From assembly GCA_040222995.1 (NCBI GenBank), contig JAVKBW010000046.1:434001-498000 (forward strand): DNA of 64,000 nt. The letters run 5' to 3'. Shown one piece after another: positions 35,340-44,382 of this stretch (positions within the stretch are counted from its first letter, which is position 1; each line of letters opens with the position of its first letter). Position numbers and translations under genes: made by a program. A model generated the notes under the pieces. That model had not been told where the DNA came from and did no database searches. It saw only the letters and a list, made by a program, of their open reading frames with translations. The DNA comes from JAVKBW01 sp040222995 (GTDB taxonomy: Bacteria; Pseudomonadota; Alphaproteobacteria; UBA8366; Aestuariispiraceae).

Positions 35340-36029
35340 GTGTTACTTAAAGCGGAATTTTCGGAAAGTCGCGATGCAGTTTCCGCATTGCGGGCGTTCA
35401 TTTCGGACGGTGGTTACACGCCCGGCGACCGTCTTCCGCCGGAGCGGGAGCTTATCGTCGATCTGGGTATGAGCCGCACGACCCTGCGCCGAGCGCTCGA
35501 CGCTCTGGAGCGGGACGGTGAAATCTGGCGGCATGTCGGCAAAGGCACGTTTATCGCGGGCAATGTCGGCAAGGGCGGGTCAGGCAGTCTGGCGACATTG
35601 AGCCGCCAGATGACCCCGGTCCGCACCATGCGAGCCCGGCTGTGCGTCGAGCCGGCGATTGCCCGTGAAGCCGCCATTAACGCCTCGGCGGAAGCCATCA
35701 ACCGGATCAATTCGGCGAAGGAACGCGCCAAACTGGCGTCGAGCTGGGCTGAATACGAAGAGCAGGACGATCTTTTCCATCGCTCAATCGCCGAAGCGTC
35801 CGACAATATTCTGCTGGTCACCCTGTTCGACCAGTTGAACCAGGTTCGTCGCGCGGTTGCCTGGGGCACCGTTGTACGCGGAACCAGCAGGCCGCCGGAA
35901 GACCATACCAGTTTTGCCGAACATGACCGGATCGCCGCCGCCATCGCGGCGCGCGACCCTGCCGAGGCGGCGGAAGCGATGCGGCAGCATATCGGGTCGG
36001 TTTCGGCGCGTTTGTTCGGGGAGGTATAG
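35340..36029 (+). CDS. GntR-family regulator, FCD subfamily
   Basis: A 229-residue regulator. The N-terminal winged helix reads GDRLPPERELIVDLGMSRTT and LERDGEIWRHVGKGTFI, and the helical FCD domain follows. Its metal/ligand residues are visible in DLFHRSIAEAS, EHDRI and MRQHIGSV. The start is GTG, with AGAGGA nine bases upstream; no upstream ATG exists. FCD regulators answer to organic acids. It lies between a divergent FAH-family hydrolase and an ABC importer 87 bases downstream and probably controls both. Confidence 0.9.
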   Translation: MLLKAEFSESRDAVSALRAFISDGGYTPGDRLPPERELIVDLGMSRTTLRRALDALERDGEIWRHVGKGTFIAGNVGKGGSGSLATLSRQMTPVRTMRARLCVEPAIAREAAINASAEAINRINSAKERAKLASSWAEYEEQDDLFHRSIAEASDNILLVTLFDQLNQVRRAVAWGTVVRGTSRPPEDHTSFAEHDRIAAAIAARDPAEAAEAMRQHIGSVSARLFGEV

Positions 36030-36116
36030 CCATCGACTGACGCACGGGCCATCGAGAAGCACGAAAACGCGCCGCCCGAATCACAAGAAAAGAAAGTTCA
36101 TCATGGGAGGAAACAG

Positions 36117-37088
36117 ATGAAACACCTGATAAAGAAACTAGCCGTGGCATTTGCCGCGGTTCCTCTGATCATCGGGCTTGGTACGCCTGCCGCCCAGGCG
36201 GATACGGTCAGCATCGCGCTGGCGGAAACGCCGTCCGACGAACTCGCGGCGTTCTTCGTTGCGCTCGACCGGGCCAAGGCGAATGGCCTTGACTACGAAT
36301 GGACCGCATTTTCCGACGAGGAACTGGCGATCCAGGCGGTTCTCAGTGGCCAGATGAATATCGGTTTCGGCACGCCCTATGCGGCGATGCAGCGGTCAAA
36401 AGCGCCGATCCGGATCATTTTCCAGTTGTCGAAACTGAAGTTTTTCCCGGTCACCTCGAAGAAATACAGCTCGCTTGAAGATCTGGATGGCGAACCGATC
36501 CTGCTGCATTCGCGCGGCGGCGGTACGGATTCCATCGCCAATGTCATTGAGGAACGCCTTGGAATCAAATTCGGCGAACGCTCTTACGTGCCGGGTTCCG
36601 CGAACCGGATCGTCGCCCTGATCGCCGGCCAGACCGACGCGACGATTGTCGACCTGTCGAACAAGAACAAACTGGTGAAGCAGGAAGGCGACAACTTCAA
36701 CGTTCTGCCGATGTTCGAAGTCGACGCCAGCGACGAGGCCCTGTTCGGCAACGTCAACTGGATCAAGGAAAACGAGAAGGATGTCGATATCTTCGTGAAA
36801 GCGTTGATAAGCGTCTATCGCGATATGGCGAAGGATCCGACGATCATCAGCCGGGAAACCAATCCGGACGGCCCGATCGGTCAGCTTCCCCAGGAAATAC
36901 TGGACGGGCTGGACGGATTCTACAAAGACGCGGTTGAAGGCGGCCTGTACGACCCGAACGGAGGCGGCAGAAAAGCGGCGAAGGCCGATATGGAATGGTA
37001 TTCCGCCGCCGGCCAGCTCACGGGTGATCCGGAAGAGCTGAATATCGAAGACTTCTGGTATCTGGCCCCGCTGGATAGCGCCCAGTAG
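36117..37088 (+). CDS. ABC transporter substrate-binding protein (NMT1/TauA-like)
   Basis: A 323-residue periplasmic solute-binding protein of the NitT/TauT (NMT1/SsuA-like) class, with a cleavable signal peptide ending GTPAAQA. Family blocks include AVLSGQMNIGFGTPYAAMQR, SLEDLDGEPILLHSRGGGTD and the late DIFVKALISVYRDMAKDP. Members bind sulfonates, nitrate, thiamine precursors or aromatic acids; the ligand cannot be told here. GGGAGGAAACAG directly precedes the ATG. It is the first gene of a four-gene importer operon. Confidence 0.9.
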   Translation: MKHLIKKLAVAFAAVPLIIGLGTPAAQADTVSIALAETPSDELAAFFVALDRAKANGLDYEWTAFSDEELAIQAVLSGQMNIGFGTPYAAMQRSKAPIRIIFQLSKLKFFPVTSKKYSSLEDLDGEPILLHSRGGGTDSIANVIEERLGIKFGERSYVPGSANRIVALIAGQTDATIVDLSNKNKLVKQEGDNFNVLPMFEVDASDEALFGNVNWIKENEKDVDIFVKALISVYRDMAKDPTIISRETNPDGPIGQLPQEILDGLDGFYKDAVEGGLYDPNGGGRKAAKADMEWYSAAGQLTGDPEELNIEDFWYLAPLDSAQ

Positions 37089-37174
37089 CCGGCACAATCG
37101 GCCGCCGGTTGCAGAATGCGCCGGCGGTCGTTGCTTGTCTGAAGACGCTCATCGACAGGAAGAAGAATCCGGGA

Positions 37175-37939
37175 ATGCTCCGTTACCGCTCAATCTGGCT
37201 CAAGCTGCTTTCGGCCGTGGTCGTATTCGGCGCCTGGGAAATCGCCGGCCGTATCCCGGTCAGCTATGCCTTTCCAACGTTTCTGGAATCGATGTCAGCG
37301 CTGTTCGCGCTGACCATCGACGGCACCATGTTCACGGCCTATGCGGAAACCCTGAAGCCGCTTGTCGTCGGTATCGCCATCTCCGCGACGCTTGGCATCG
37401 GGCTTGGCCTGTGGATCGGCCTCAGCGAGAAATTCGACTGGCTTGTCTCGCCGATTTTCGTGGTGATGCAGGCGGCACCCCTGGCGGCGCTGATCCCGCT
37501 GCTCGTCATGGCCTATGGAATCGGGCTGACATCGAAAGTCTTCGTTGTCTGCATCATGGCGATGCCGGTGATTGTGCTGAACACCGCCGGCGCAGTGCGG
37601 AACACGCCCCATTCAATCAAGGAAATGGGCCGGTCGTTTCTGGGCACGGACGCCGATATCATTCTGAAAATTATCATTCCGGCGGCCTCGCCGATCATTT
37701 TCTCCGGCCTGCGGCTGGGCATCTCCGCCGGGTTTATCGGGGCCATCCTGTCCGAACTTAAAATCACCCCGACGGGCGTCGGCGATGTCATCACCTACAG
37801 CCGGTCGATTGCGGATTACCCCAGCATGTACGCGGCGATCTTCTCCATCATCGCTCTGGCGGTTCTGTTTCTGAACCTGCTCGAACGGATCGAATTCTTT
37901 TTATTCAAAGGAAACAATCGTGGCTATGTCTCAGACTGA
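37175..37939 (+). CDS. ABC transporter permease 1
   Basis: An integral inner-membrane permease of about 254 residues of the BPD (binding-protein-dependent) class with six predicted helices. The EAA-type coupling loop reads RNTPHSIKEMGRSFLGTDAD...IIPAASPIIFSGLRLGI. The frame is open back to TTG 37109, but ATG 37175, with AGGAAGAAG upstream, starts at the usual distance from helix 1. It overlaps the ATPase gene by 20 bases. The permease after the ATPase is its likely partner, giving a heterodimeric channel. Confidence 0.88.
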   Translation: MLRYRSIWLKLLSAVVVFGAWEIAGRIPVSYAFPTFLESMSALFALTIDGTMFTAYAETLKPLVVGIAISATLGIGLGLWIGLSEKFDWLVSPIFVVMQAAPLAALIPLLVMAYGIGLTSKVFVVCIMAMPVIVLNTAGAVRNTPHSIKEMGRSFLGTDADIILKIIIPAASPIIFSGLRLGISAGFIGAILSELKITPTGVGDVITYSRSIADYPSMYAAIFSIIALAVLFLNLLERIEFFLFKGNNRGYVSD

Positions 37940-38726
37940 CGGGCGACCGGCGCCGACCGGGACGCAGGAGACCGAAAATGCGGTCACCGCCCGCAATGTT
38001 TCCAAGAACTACGGCGATGTCGAAGCACTGAAGAACCTGTCGCTGGATTTCCCGCGCGGTCAGTTAACCTCACTGCTCGGCCCTTCGGGCTGCGGCAAGA
38101 CGACATTGCTGAAAATCATCGCCGGACTGCTGCAGCCGACAGCGGGCAAGATTGAAGTGAATGGCAAGAAGGTAACAGGCCCAGGCCCGGATCGCGCCTT
38201 CGTGTTTCAGGATTTCGCCCTGTTGCCCTGGGCTACCGTGATACGCAATGTCGCCTTCGGTCTGGAACTGCGCGGCGTTGGTAAATCCGAACGCGAAGAC
38301 GTTGCCGCCAAATACATCCGCGATGTGGGGCTGACAGGGTTCGAAAACAGCTACCCGCACGAGCTGTCCGGTGGCATGCGCCAGCGGGTCGGTTTGGCCC
38401 GGGCGCTTTCGGTCGATGCCCAGGTGCTGCTGATGGACGAACCGTTTTCCGCCGTCGACGAACAGACGCGCCGAAAGTTTCAGGAAGACCTGCTGGCGCT
38501 GGTGCAGAACGAAAACAAGACCTTTATCTTCGTTACCCATTCGATCGAGGAAGCGGTCTATGTCTCGGATCAGGTCGCCATCCTGCTGCCGCGTCCGAGC
38601 CGGGTGTCGGAAATCATCAGGCCGTCCAGTTTCCGCGACAAGGGCGTGGACAACATCCGGCGCGATTCCGAATACCTGGATATCGTCGACCGGATATGGG
38701 ATTCCCTGCGCAGTTATGTGGAGTAG
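37920..38726 (+). CDS. ABC transporter ATP-binding protein
   Basis: A 268-residue importer ATPase of the SsuB/TauB class. Walker A is GPSGCGKTTLL, the Q-loop reads FQDFALLPW, the signature is LSGGMRQRVGLARAL, and Walker B is VLLMDEPFSAVD, with a switch His in FVTHS. The N-terminal 20 residues are a polar extension. The start is GTG at 37920 inside the permease gene, with AAAGGAAAC upstream; ATG 37926 is possible. It drives the two flanking permeases. Confidence 0.95.
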   Translation: MAMSQTDGRPAPTGTQETENAVTARNVSKNYGDVEALKNLSLDFPRGQLTSLLGPSGCGKTTLLKIIAGLLQPTAGKIEVNGKKVTGPGPDRAFVFQDFALLPWATVIRNVAFGLELRGVGKSEREDVAAKYIRDVGLTGFENSYPHELSGGMRQRVGLARALSVDAQVLLMDEPFSAVDEQTRRKFQEDLLALVQNENKTFIFVTHSIEEAVYVSDQVAILLPRPSRVSEIIRPSSFRDKGVDNIRRDSEYLDIVDRIWDSLRSYVE

Positions 38727-38734
38727 CCGGTGAC

Positions 38735-39487
38735 ATGACACTCTTCGGATATCGTCTGCCCGGCATGTCGTCACTTATTTTGTGGGGGCTCCTGTGGGAG
38801 TTGGTTGGCCAGACCGGCCTGACTTTCTTTATTCCGCCTCTGTCGGAAGTGGTCACAACGTTGATATCGATTATCGGCACGCCGGCTTTTACAAAGGCGC
38901 TGTCGGAAACCGCCTATGCGTTTGGTGCAGGCGTGGTGTTCGCTGTCACGATCGGTATTCCGACCGGTATTCTGATGGGCAAGAACAGGCTGCTGGACGA
39001 ATTGTTGCTGCCCTGGGTCAACATGTTCCTCAGCGCCCCGCTGACCGCGCTGGTGCCGGTGCTGATGGTGCTGTTCGGGTTCGGCATGAAATCCATCATC
39101 ATTACCACCACACTGTTCGGGATATGGATCATCATCCTGAATTCCCGGGCCGGCGTTATGCAGATCAACCGGTCGCTGGTGGAGATGGCGCATTCCTTCG
39201 GCGCGTCGCCGCTCGACGCCTTCTTCAAAATCTATTTCTGGGCGGCGTTGCCGGAAATTCTCGGCGGCGTGCGGATCGGCGTGATCCGGGCGGTGAAGGG
39301 CGTCATCATCGGCCAGTTGCTCATATCGATCGTCGGGTTCGGGGCGCTGTTCGAGCTGTATTCCGCGAACTTCCTGATGTCGCATTTCTGGGCGGTGCTG
39401 ATCGTGCTGTTCGGCATGGCCTTCACGATCTCGGAGTTCCTGGCCTATCTGGAACGCCGGGTCGCCTATTACGCGGCGAAAAGGTAA
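38735..39487 (+). CDS. ABC transporter permease 2
   Basis: A BPD-class permease of about 250 residues with six predicted helices. The coupling loop reads INRSLVEMAHSFGASPLDAF and PEILGGVRIGVIRAVKG. ATG 38735 comes just after the ATPase stop and follows GGAG; an open extension to 38696 would add 13 residues from the overlapping frame. Two different permeases flanking one ATPase is a variant layout for this importer class, where one permease gene is commoner. Confidence 0.9.
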   Translation: MTLFGYRLPGMSSLILWGLLWELVGQTGLTFFIPPLSEVVTTLISIIGTPAFTKALSETAYAFGAGVVFAVTIGIPTGILMGKNRLLDELLLPWVNMFLSAPLTALVPVLMVLFGFGMKSIIITTTLFGIWIIILNSRAGVMQINRSLVEMAHSFGASPLDAFFKIYFWAALPEILGGVRIGVIRAVKGVIIGQLLISIVGFGALFELYSANFLMSHFWAVLIVLFGMAFTISEFLAYLERRVAYYAAKR

Positions 39488-39591
39488 CAATCAAACTGAC
39501 CTGAATCATTCCTTTTCGGCCCGGCTCCGGTATGGGTCGACAGTCGGCTTTCCTATTCGGTATATAGAGGCGCTGTATAGGGAGGCGGAGA

Positions 39592-41754
39592 ATGGCCGAT
39601 TTCGAAAAGAAGTCGCGGACGGACTGGGAAGACCTGACTTCAAGGGAAACCAAAGGCAAGTCTGCGGCCGATCTGGTCTGGGAAACCCCGGAAGGCATTC
39701 CGGTCAAACCCTTATACACGGCGGACGATCTGGAAGGTCTGGCGCATACCGACGGTATGATGCCGGGTTTCGCCCCGTTCGTGCGTGGCCCACGCGCCAC
39801 CATGTATACCGTTCGTCCGTGGACCGTGCGGCAGTATGCCGGGTTTTCAACGGCTGAGGATTCCAACGCCTTCTATCGCCGGAACCTCGCGGCCGGACAG
39901 ACCGGCGTTTCGGTCGCCTTCGATCTTGCCACCCACCGGGGTTATGACAGCGATCATCCGCGCGTCGTCGGCGATGTCGGTAAGGCGGGGGTCGCCATTG
40001 ACAGCGTCGAGGACATGAAAATCCTGTTCGACGAAATTCCGCTCGACAAGATGTCAGTGTCGATGACCATGAACGGGGCGGTGCTGCCGGTGATGGCGAA
40101 TTACATCGTCGCGGCCGAGGAACAGGGCGTGCCGCCGGAAAAGCTGTCCGGCACGATCCAGAACGATATCCTCAAGGAGTTCATGGTCCGCAACACCTAT
40201 ATCTACCCGCCGGGCCCGTCGATGCGGATCATCGCCGACATCATCGCCTACACGGCGGAAAAGATGCCGAAGTTCAACTCGATCTCGATTTCCGGTTATC
40301 ACATGCAGGAAGCCGGTGCGACCCAGGTGCAGGAACTTGCCTTCACCATCGCCGACGGGCTGGAATACGTTCGCGCCGCCATCGACAAGGGTCTGGATGT
40401 CGATGCCTTCGCGCCGCGTCTCAGTTTCTTCTTCGCCATCGGCATGAATTTCTTCATGGAAGTCGCGAAGCTGCGCGCCGCCCGGTTCCTGTGGGCCAAT
40501 CTGATGAAAGACAAATTCGGCGCGAAAGACCCGAAATCGCTGATGCTGCGCACGCATTGCCAGACCAGCGGCGCATCGCTTGCCGAACAGGACGCTTATA
40601 ACAACATTGTCCGCACCACGGTCGAGGCGATGGCGGCATCGCTTGGCGGCACACAGAGCCTGCATACCAACGGGTTTGATGAGGCGATCAGCCTGCCGAC
40701 GGAATTCTCCGCCAAGATCGCGCGCAACACACAGCTTATCCTGCAGGAAGAAACCGGCATCACGAAAACGGTCGATCCGCTTGCCGGGTCCTATTACGTG
40801 GAATCGCTGACCGCCAGTCTGATCGCCGAAGCCGGCAAGATCATCGACGATGTCGAGGGAAAGGGCGGCATGGCGAAAGCGGTCGAAGCCGGCATTCCGA
40901 AACTGGCCATCGAGGACGCCGCCGCCCGCAAGCAGGCGCGCATCGACCGGGGCGAGGAAGTCATCGTCGGCGTCAACAAGTACCGCACCGAAAAGTACGA
41001 TGATGTGGACGTCCTCAACATCGACAACGATGCGGTGCGCACATCTCAGATTGCCCGGCTGAAGAAAATCCGCGACTCCCGCGATGCCTCGGCCTGCACG
41101 GCGGCTTTGGATGCGCTGACGGCGGCGGCGGAAAGCGGCGAGGGTAATCTTCTGGAGCTTGCCGTGAACGCGGCGCGGGCGCGGGCCAGCGTGGGTGAAA
41201 TCTCCGATGCGCTTGAGAAAGTCTATACCCGTCACCGCGCGACGACCCGGTCGATCTCCGGCGTTTATGGGGCGGCCTATGACGGCGATGAAGGGTTCGA
41301 CAAGATCCGCAAGGAAGTCGCGGCCTTCGCTGAAACCGAAGGCCGCCGCCCGCGGATGCTGGTGGTCAAGCTGGGGCAGGACGGCCATGACCGGGGCGCG
41401 AAGGTCATCGCCACCGCCTTTGCCGATCTCGGATTCGATGTCGATATCGGGCCGTTGTTCCAGATGCCGGAAGAAGCCGCACAGCAGGCCATCGACGCGG
41501 ATGTGCATGTCATCGGCGTTTCGTCGCAGGCGGCCGGTCACAAGACACTGGTGCCGCAGTTGATCGATGCGCTGAAGAAAGCCGGCGCGGGCGATATCAT
41601 GGTCGTCTGCGGCGGGGTCATACCGCCGCAGGATTACGATTTCCTGCGCGAAAAGGGCGTGGCGGCGGTATACGGGCCGGGCACGAATATTCCGCTCGCG
41701 GCGGCCGAAATCATGACACTGATCGCCGACAGAAGCGCGGAAGCGGCAGAGTGA
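39592..41754 (+). CDS. scpA: Methylmalonyl-CoA mutase (single chain)
   Basis: A 720-residue adenosylcobalamin enzyme that interconverts (R)-methylmalonyl-CoA and succinyl-CoA, the last step of propionyl-CoA entry into the TCA cycle. The N-terminal TIM barrel shows RGPRATMYTVRPWTVRQYAG and the substrate tyrosine region, and the C-terminal cobalamin domain has the D-x-H-x-x-G motif GQDGHDRGAK at about residues 595-605. Length matches the alpha (catalytic) subunit type. GGGAGGCGGAGA precedes the ATG. No MeaB chaperone, epimerase or propionyl-CoA carboxylase is in the window. The TPR gene overlaps its stop (GTGA). Confidence 0.97.
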   Translation: MADFEKKSRTDWEDLTSRETKGKSAADLVWETPEGIPVKPLYTADDLEGLAHTDGMMPGFAPFVRGPRATMYTVRPWTVRQYAGFSTAEDSNAFYRRNLAAGQTGVSVAFDLATHRGYDSDHPRVVGDVGKAGVAIDSVEDMKILFDEIPLDKMSVSMTMNGAVLPVMANYIVAAEEQGVPPEKLSGTIQNDILKEFMVRNTYIYPPGPSMRIIADIIAYTAEKMPKFNSISISGYHMQEAGATQVQELAFTIADGLEYVRAAIDKGLDVDAFAPRLSFFFAIGMNFFMEVAKLRAARFLWANLMKDKFGAKDPKSLMLRTHCQTSGASLAEQDAYNNIVRTTVEAMAASLGGTQSLHTNGFDEAISLPTEFSAKIARNTQLILQEETGITKTVDPLAGSYYVESLTASLIAEAGKIIDDVEGKGGMAKAVEAGIPKLAIEDAAARKQARIDRGEEVIVGVNKYRTEKYDDVDVLNIDNDAVRTSQIARLKKIRDSRDASACTAALDALTAAAESGEGNLLELAVNAARARASVGEISDALEKVYTRHRATTRSISGVYGAAYDGDEGFDKIRKEVAAFAETEGRRPRMLVVKLGQDGHDRGAKVIATAFADLGFDVDIGPLFQMPEEAAQQAIDADVHVIGVSSQAAGHKTLVPQLIDALKKAGAGDIMVVCGGVIPPQDYDFLREKGVAAVYGPGTNIPLAAAEIMTLIADRSAEAAE

Positions 41755-42404
41755 GGTTCGGCGCAAAAATCGCGGTTCTCGTCGTTGTCGTCAACGCTTT
41801 GGCCTTGCCGGCAACGGCCCGGGCGGAATGCCCGCATCCTCCCAATGAATGCCCGATGTTCGGAGGGATAGAGAAAAACGAAGACATGAAGCGTGCGGAC
41901 GAAACCTTCATCGAGAAAACTGACGAACTGGGGCTTTCTCGTGAAGAAGGCGCAAAAGTTTCGATCAAACTGGGATGGAAGTACTTTCTCCGCGCTGACT
42001 ACGCCTCGGCGATGAAAAGGTTCAATCAGGCCTGGGTGTTGGATCCGTCCAATGGCGACATTTACCACGGCATGGCCGCTGTGGTGGCCGAGAGAGACAA
42101 GGATGTTGATGCGGCCGACGCGTTATTCCAGGAATCGCTGAACTCTTCCTTTCATAGCCCCGGCGTTCTTGCCGATTACGGGTATTTTCTGATCAGGTCG
42201 GGAAGACCGCAGAATGCGGAAAACATGCTGCGGGATGCGATTGAAAACCATCCGGATGCACAAAATCTGCGATATAACCTTGCCATTGCGCTGCTTGTTC
42301 AGGGAAAGAACGAGCAGGCCTGCCGTGCCGGGCGCGACGCCAGGGAAGCGGGGGATCAGGTGGAAGACGGTTTCCTGACAGAAGCCTGCGGCGCGCAACA
42401 ATGA
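41751..42404 (+). CDS. Secreted TPR-repeat protein
   Basis: A 217-residue protein with a signal peptide (FGAKIAVLVVVVNALALPATARA) and about three to four tetratricopeptide units (KVSIKLGWKYFLRADYASAM, YGYFLIRSGRPQNAENMLRD, RYNLAIALLVQGKNEQAC). Four cysteines (ECPHPPNECP, EQACRAG, TEACGAQ) could form disulfides. The start is GTG overlapping the mutase stop, and the stop overlaps the acetyltransferase start (ATGA). No enzymatic motif is visible. Resemblance to PilF/PilW-type assembly TPR proteins is general only. Confidence 0.8.
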   Translation: MRFGAKIAVLVVVVNALALPATARAECPHPPNECPMFGGIEKNEDMKRADETFIEKTDELGLSREEGAKVSIKLGWKYFLRADYASAMKRFNQAWVLDPSNGDIYHGMAAVVAERDKDVDAADALFQESLNSSFHSPGVLADYGYFLIRSGRPQNAENMLRDAIENHPDAQNLRYNLAIALLVQGKNEQACRAGRDAREAGDQVEDGFLTEACGAQQ

Positions 42405-42868
42405 AGGATGCGATAAACATTCGGCCCGCCGGTGCGGACGATCTGCATCGGCTGACAGAGATCGCTCACGCAGCAAAAGCGTCCTGGGGCTATCCGCCCG
42501 GGATGATGGCGAAGATGACCGATGCGCTGACCGCGACGGAAAAGACTCTTGCGACGGAAATCGTGCGTGTTGCCGAAACCGATGAAGGTATCGCCGGCTG
42601 GATTTCCTACATGCCGGTCAACGACAAAACGGTGTCGGTGGAAGGGTTGTGGATCGACCCGGATGCCATGGGCAAGGCCGTCGGCCGCCGGTTGTGGGAC
42701 TCAATGGAAAAGGACGCCATCGCTAACGGTTTCAAAGAGATCGAGGTACTGTCCGATCCGAACGCCTATGGCTTCTATGAGAAAATGGGCTGTACCTACA
42801 GCCGCGACGAACCGTCCGATGTTTTCGGAGCGGACAGACTGTTGCCACTACTGCTGAAGCGGCTTTGA
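42401..42868 (+). CDS. GNAT-family N-acetyltransferase
   Basis: A 155-residue acyl-CoA acetyltransferase fold. The N-terminal INIRPAGADDLHRLTEIAHA strand-helix and the acetyl-CoA loop area (VEGLWIDPDAMGKAVGRRLW) are recognisable. YGFYEKMGCTYSRDEPSDVF closes the fold. The substrate is unknown. Coupling by ATGA to the TPR gene suggests co-expression, but no functional link is evident. Confidence 0.85.
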   Translation: MKDAINIRPAGADDLHRLTEIAHAAKASWGYPPGMMAKMTDALTATEKTLATEIVRVAETDEGIAGWISYMPVNDKTVSVEGLWIDPDAMGKAVGRRLWDSMEKDAIANGFKEIEVLSDPNAYGFYEKMGCTYSRDEPSDVFGADRLLPLLLKRL

Positions 42869-42901
42869 TCCGGAATTATTCTTTGGGCGACAGGAACGAC
42901 A

Positions 42902-43705
42902 ATGGCAGATTTTCTACTCGCACATGAACCGGCGACCCGGTTGGCGATATTTGCTGGAACTTTCGCCCTCATGATCGTCTGGGAAATGGCGCTGCCTCGC
43001 AAGGTTCGGTCCCTGTCGCGCTGGGCCAGATGGCCGAGCAATATCGGTATCGTGGTACTGAACACGGTTGTGTTGCGCGTTATCATGCCGACGACCGCGG
43101 TCGGGTTTGCCCTGATAGCCGAGGCCAACGGCTGGGGCCTGTTCAACCTGGTTGCCGTGCCCCAGATAGTGGCCATTCTGGTATCGATACTGCTGCTGGA
43201 TCTCGCCATCTATACCCAGCATGTAGTGTTTCATGCCGTACCGTTTTTGTGGCGGCTGCATCGGATGCATCATGCTGATCAGGATATCGACGTAACGACC
43301 GGATCGCGGTTCCACCCGATCGAGATTCTGATATCGATGGGGATCAAGCTGGCGGTTATCTCGATTCTTGGGGCGCCTGCGGTAGCTGTACTGATTTTCG
43401 AGACTGTTCTGAATGCCGCCGCGATTTTCAATCATGCCAATGTGCGACTTTCACCGAAACTCGATTCTGTTCTGCGATTGCTGATCGTCACGCCGGATAT
43501 GCACCGGGTGCATCATTCAATCCACAGACAGGAAACCAACAGTAACTTCGGCTTTAACCTGCCGTGGTGGGACCGCATTTTCGCAACCTACACGGCTCAG
43601 CCCATGGACGGTCATGATGATATGGTGATCGGAATCGAGCACTTCCGCACCGTCCGGGACCAACGACTGGACCGTATGATCGTGCAGCCCCTGCGGAATG
43701 TGTAA
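42902..43705 (+). CDS. Sterol desaturase/fatty-acid hydroxylase family protein
   Basis: A 267-residue membrane-bound di-iron oxygenase of the fatty acid hydroxylase superfamily. Histidine boxes are visible as HVVFH, HRMHH, NHANV and HRVHHSIH, around four to five predicted helices. A closing NLPWWDRIFATY block is typical. Members hydroxylate lipid chains, sterols, carotenoids or alkylglycerols; the substrate here is unknown. It stands 33 bases after the acetyltransferase. Confidence 0.87.
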   Translation: MADFLLAHEPATRLAIFAGTFALMIVWEMALPRKVRSLSRWARWPSNIGIVVLNTVVLRVIMPTTAVGFALIAEANGWGLFNLVAVPQIVAILVSILLLDLAIYTQHVVFHAVPFLWRLHRMHHADQDIDVTTGSRFHPIEILISMGIKLAVISILGAPAVAVLIFETVLNAAAIFNHANVRLSPKLDSVLRLLIVTPDMHRVHHSIHRQETNSNFGFNLPWWDRIFATYTAQPMDGHDDMVIGIEHFRTVRDQRLDRMIVQPLRNV

Positions 43706-43797
43706 GACGCATGACTGCAATCAGGGTTTAGCCTGCACGTTGACAGGAATGGCTACGGCCCGTATGCACCGCCGCAGATGGAACAAGGAAACGGGTT

Positions 43798-44373
43798 ATG
43801 GCTGACACATCTTCTTTGAAGCCGCTGGTGCTGCCGGTCATCGCGATGGCGCTGGTGATTCTGCTGTCGAATATCGCGGTGCAGTATCCGGTGATGGTCG
43901 TTCTGCCGATGGGTGAGGCCGGGCTCAATCTGGCCGACTGGCTGACCTGGGGCGCGTTCACCTATCCGATTGCCTTTCTGGTCACCGACACAACGAACCG
44001 CGTCTTCGGTTTCGGCGCGGCGCGCAAGGTTGTCTATGCCGGGTTCGTAATCGGTGTTGCGCTGTCCTACTATTTTACCGATCCGCGCATCGCGGTTGCC
44101 TCCGGCTCGGCCTTTCTGTTCTCCCAGATCCTCGACGTGGTAATCTTCGACCGGCTGCGCAAAGCGACCTGGTGGAAAGCTCCGGCGATCTCCAGCCTGA
44201 TCGGTTCGGCGGTCGATACGGTGCTGTTTTTCTCCATCGCCTTCGCCGGAACGGGCCTGCCCTGGATCGGTTGGGCCGTCGGCGATTTCGCCGCGAAACT
44301 GGTGATGATCGCGCTGCTGCTATATCCGTTCAAACTGATCACCGGCGCGGTTACCGCACCCGTCCGCGGCTAG
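43798..44373 (+). CDS. Queuosine precursor transporter (VUT/YhhQ family)
   Basis: A 191-residue integral membrane protein of the VUT (YhhQ/QPTR) family that takes up queuosine precursors such as preQ0 or preQ1. It has six predicted helices with TYPIAFLVTDTTNRVFG, SQILDVVIFDRLR and the conserved Asp-Arg pairs. The three queuosine enzymes queA, tgt and queG follow, which supports the assignment strongly. AAGGAAACGG lies just upstream of the ATG. I found no preQ1 riboswitch-like fold in 43706-43797. Confidence 0.9.
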   Translation: MADTSSLKPLVLPVIAMALVILLSNIAVQYPVMVVLPMGEAGLNLADWLTWGAFTYPIAFLVTDTTNRVFGFGAARKVVYAGFVIGVALSYYFTDPRIAVASGSAFLFSQILDVVIFDRLRKATWWKAPAISSLIGSAVDTVLFFSIAFAGTGLPWIGWAVGDFAAKLVMIALLLYPFKLITGAVTAPVRG

Positions 44374-44382
44374 TTCGCTCCG

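Noticed and set aside
40054..41766. Open frame of about 570 codons antisense to methylmalonyl-CoA mutase
   Set aside because: It mirrors the codon bias of the certain sense gene, has no recognisable domain and is His/Arg-rich, as high-GC antisense frames usually are.
43706..43797. preQ1 riboswitch before the queuosine precursor transporter
   Set aside because: No characteristic hairpin plus A-rich pseudoknot tail could be built by eye; the spacer is ordinary.
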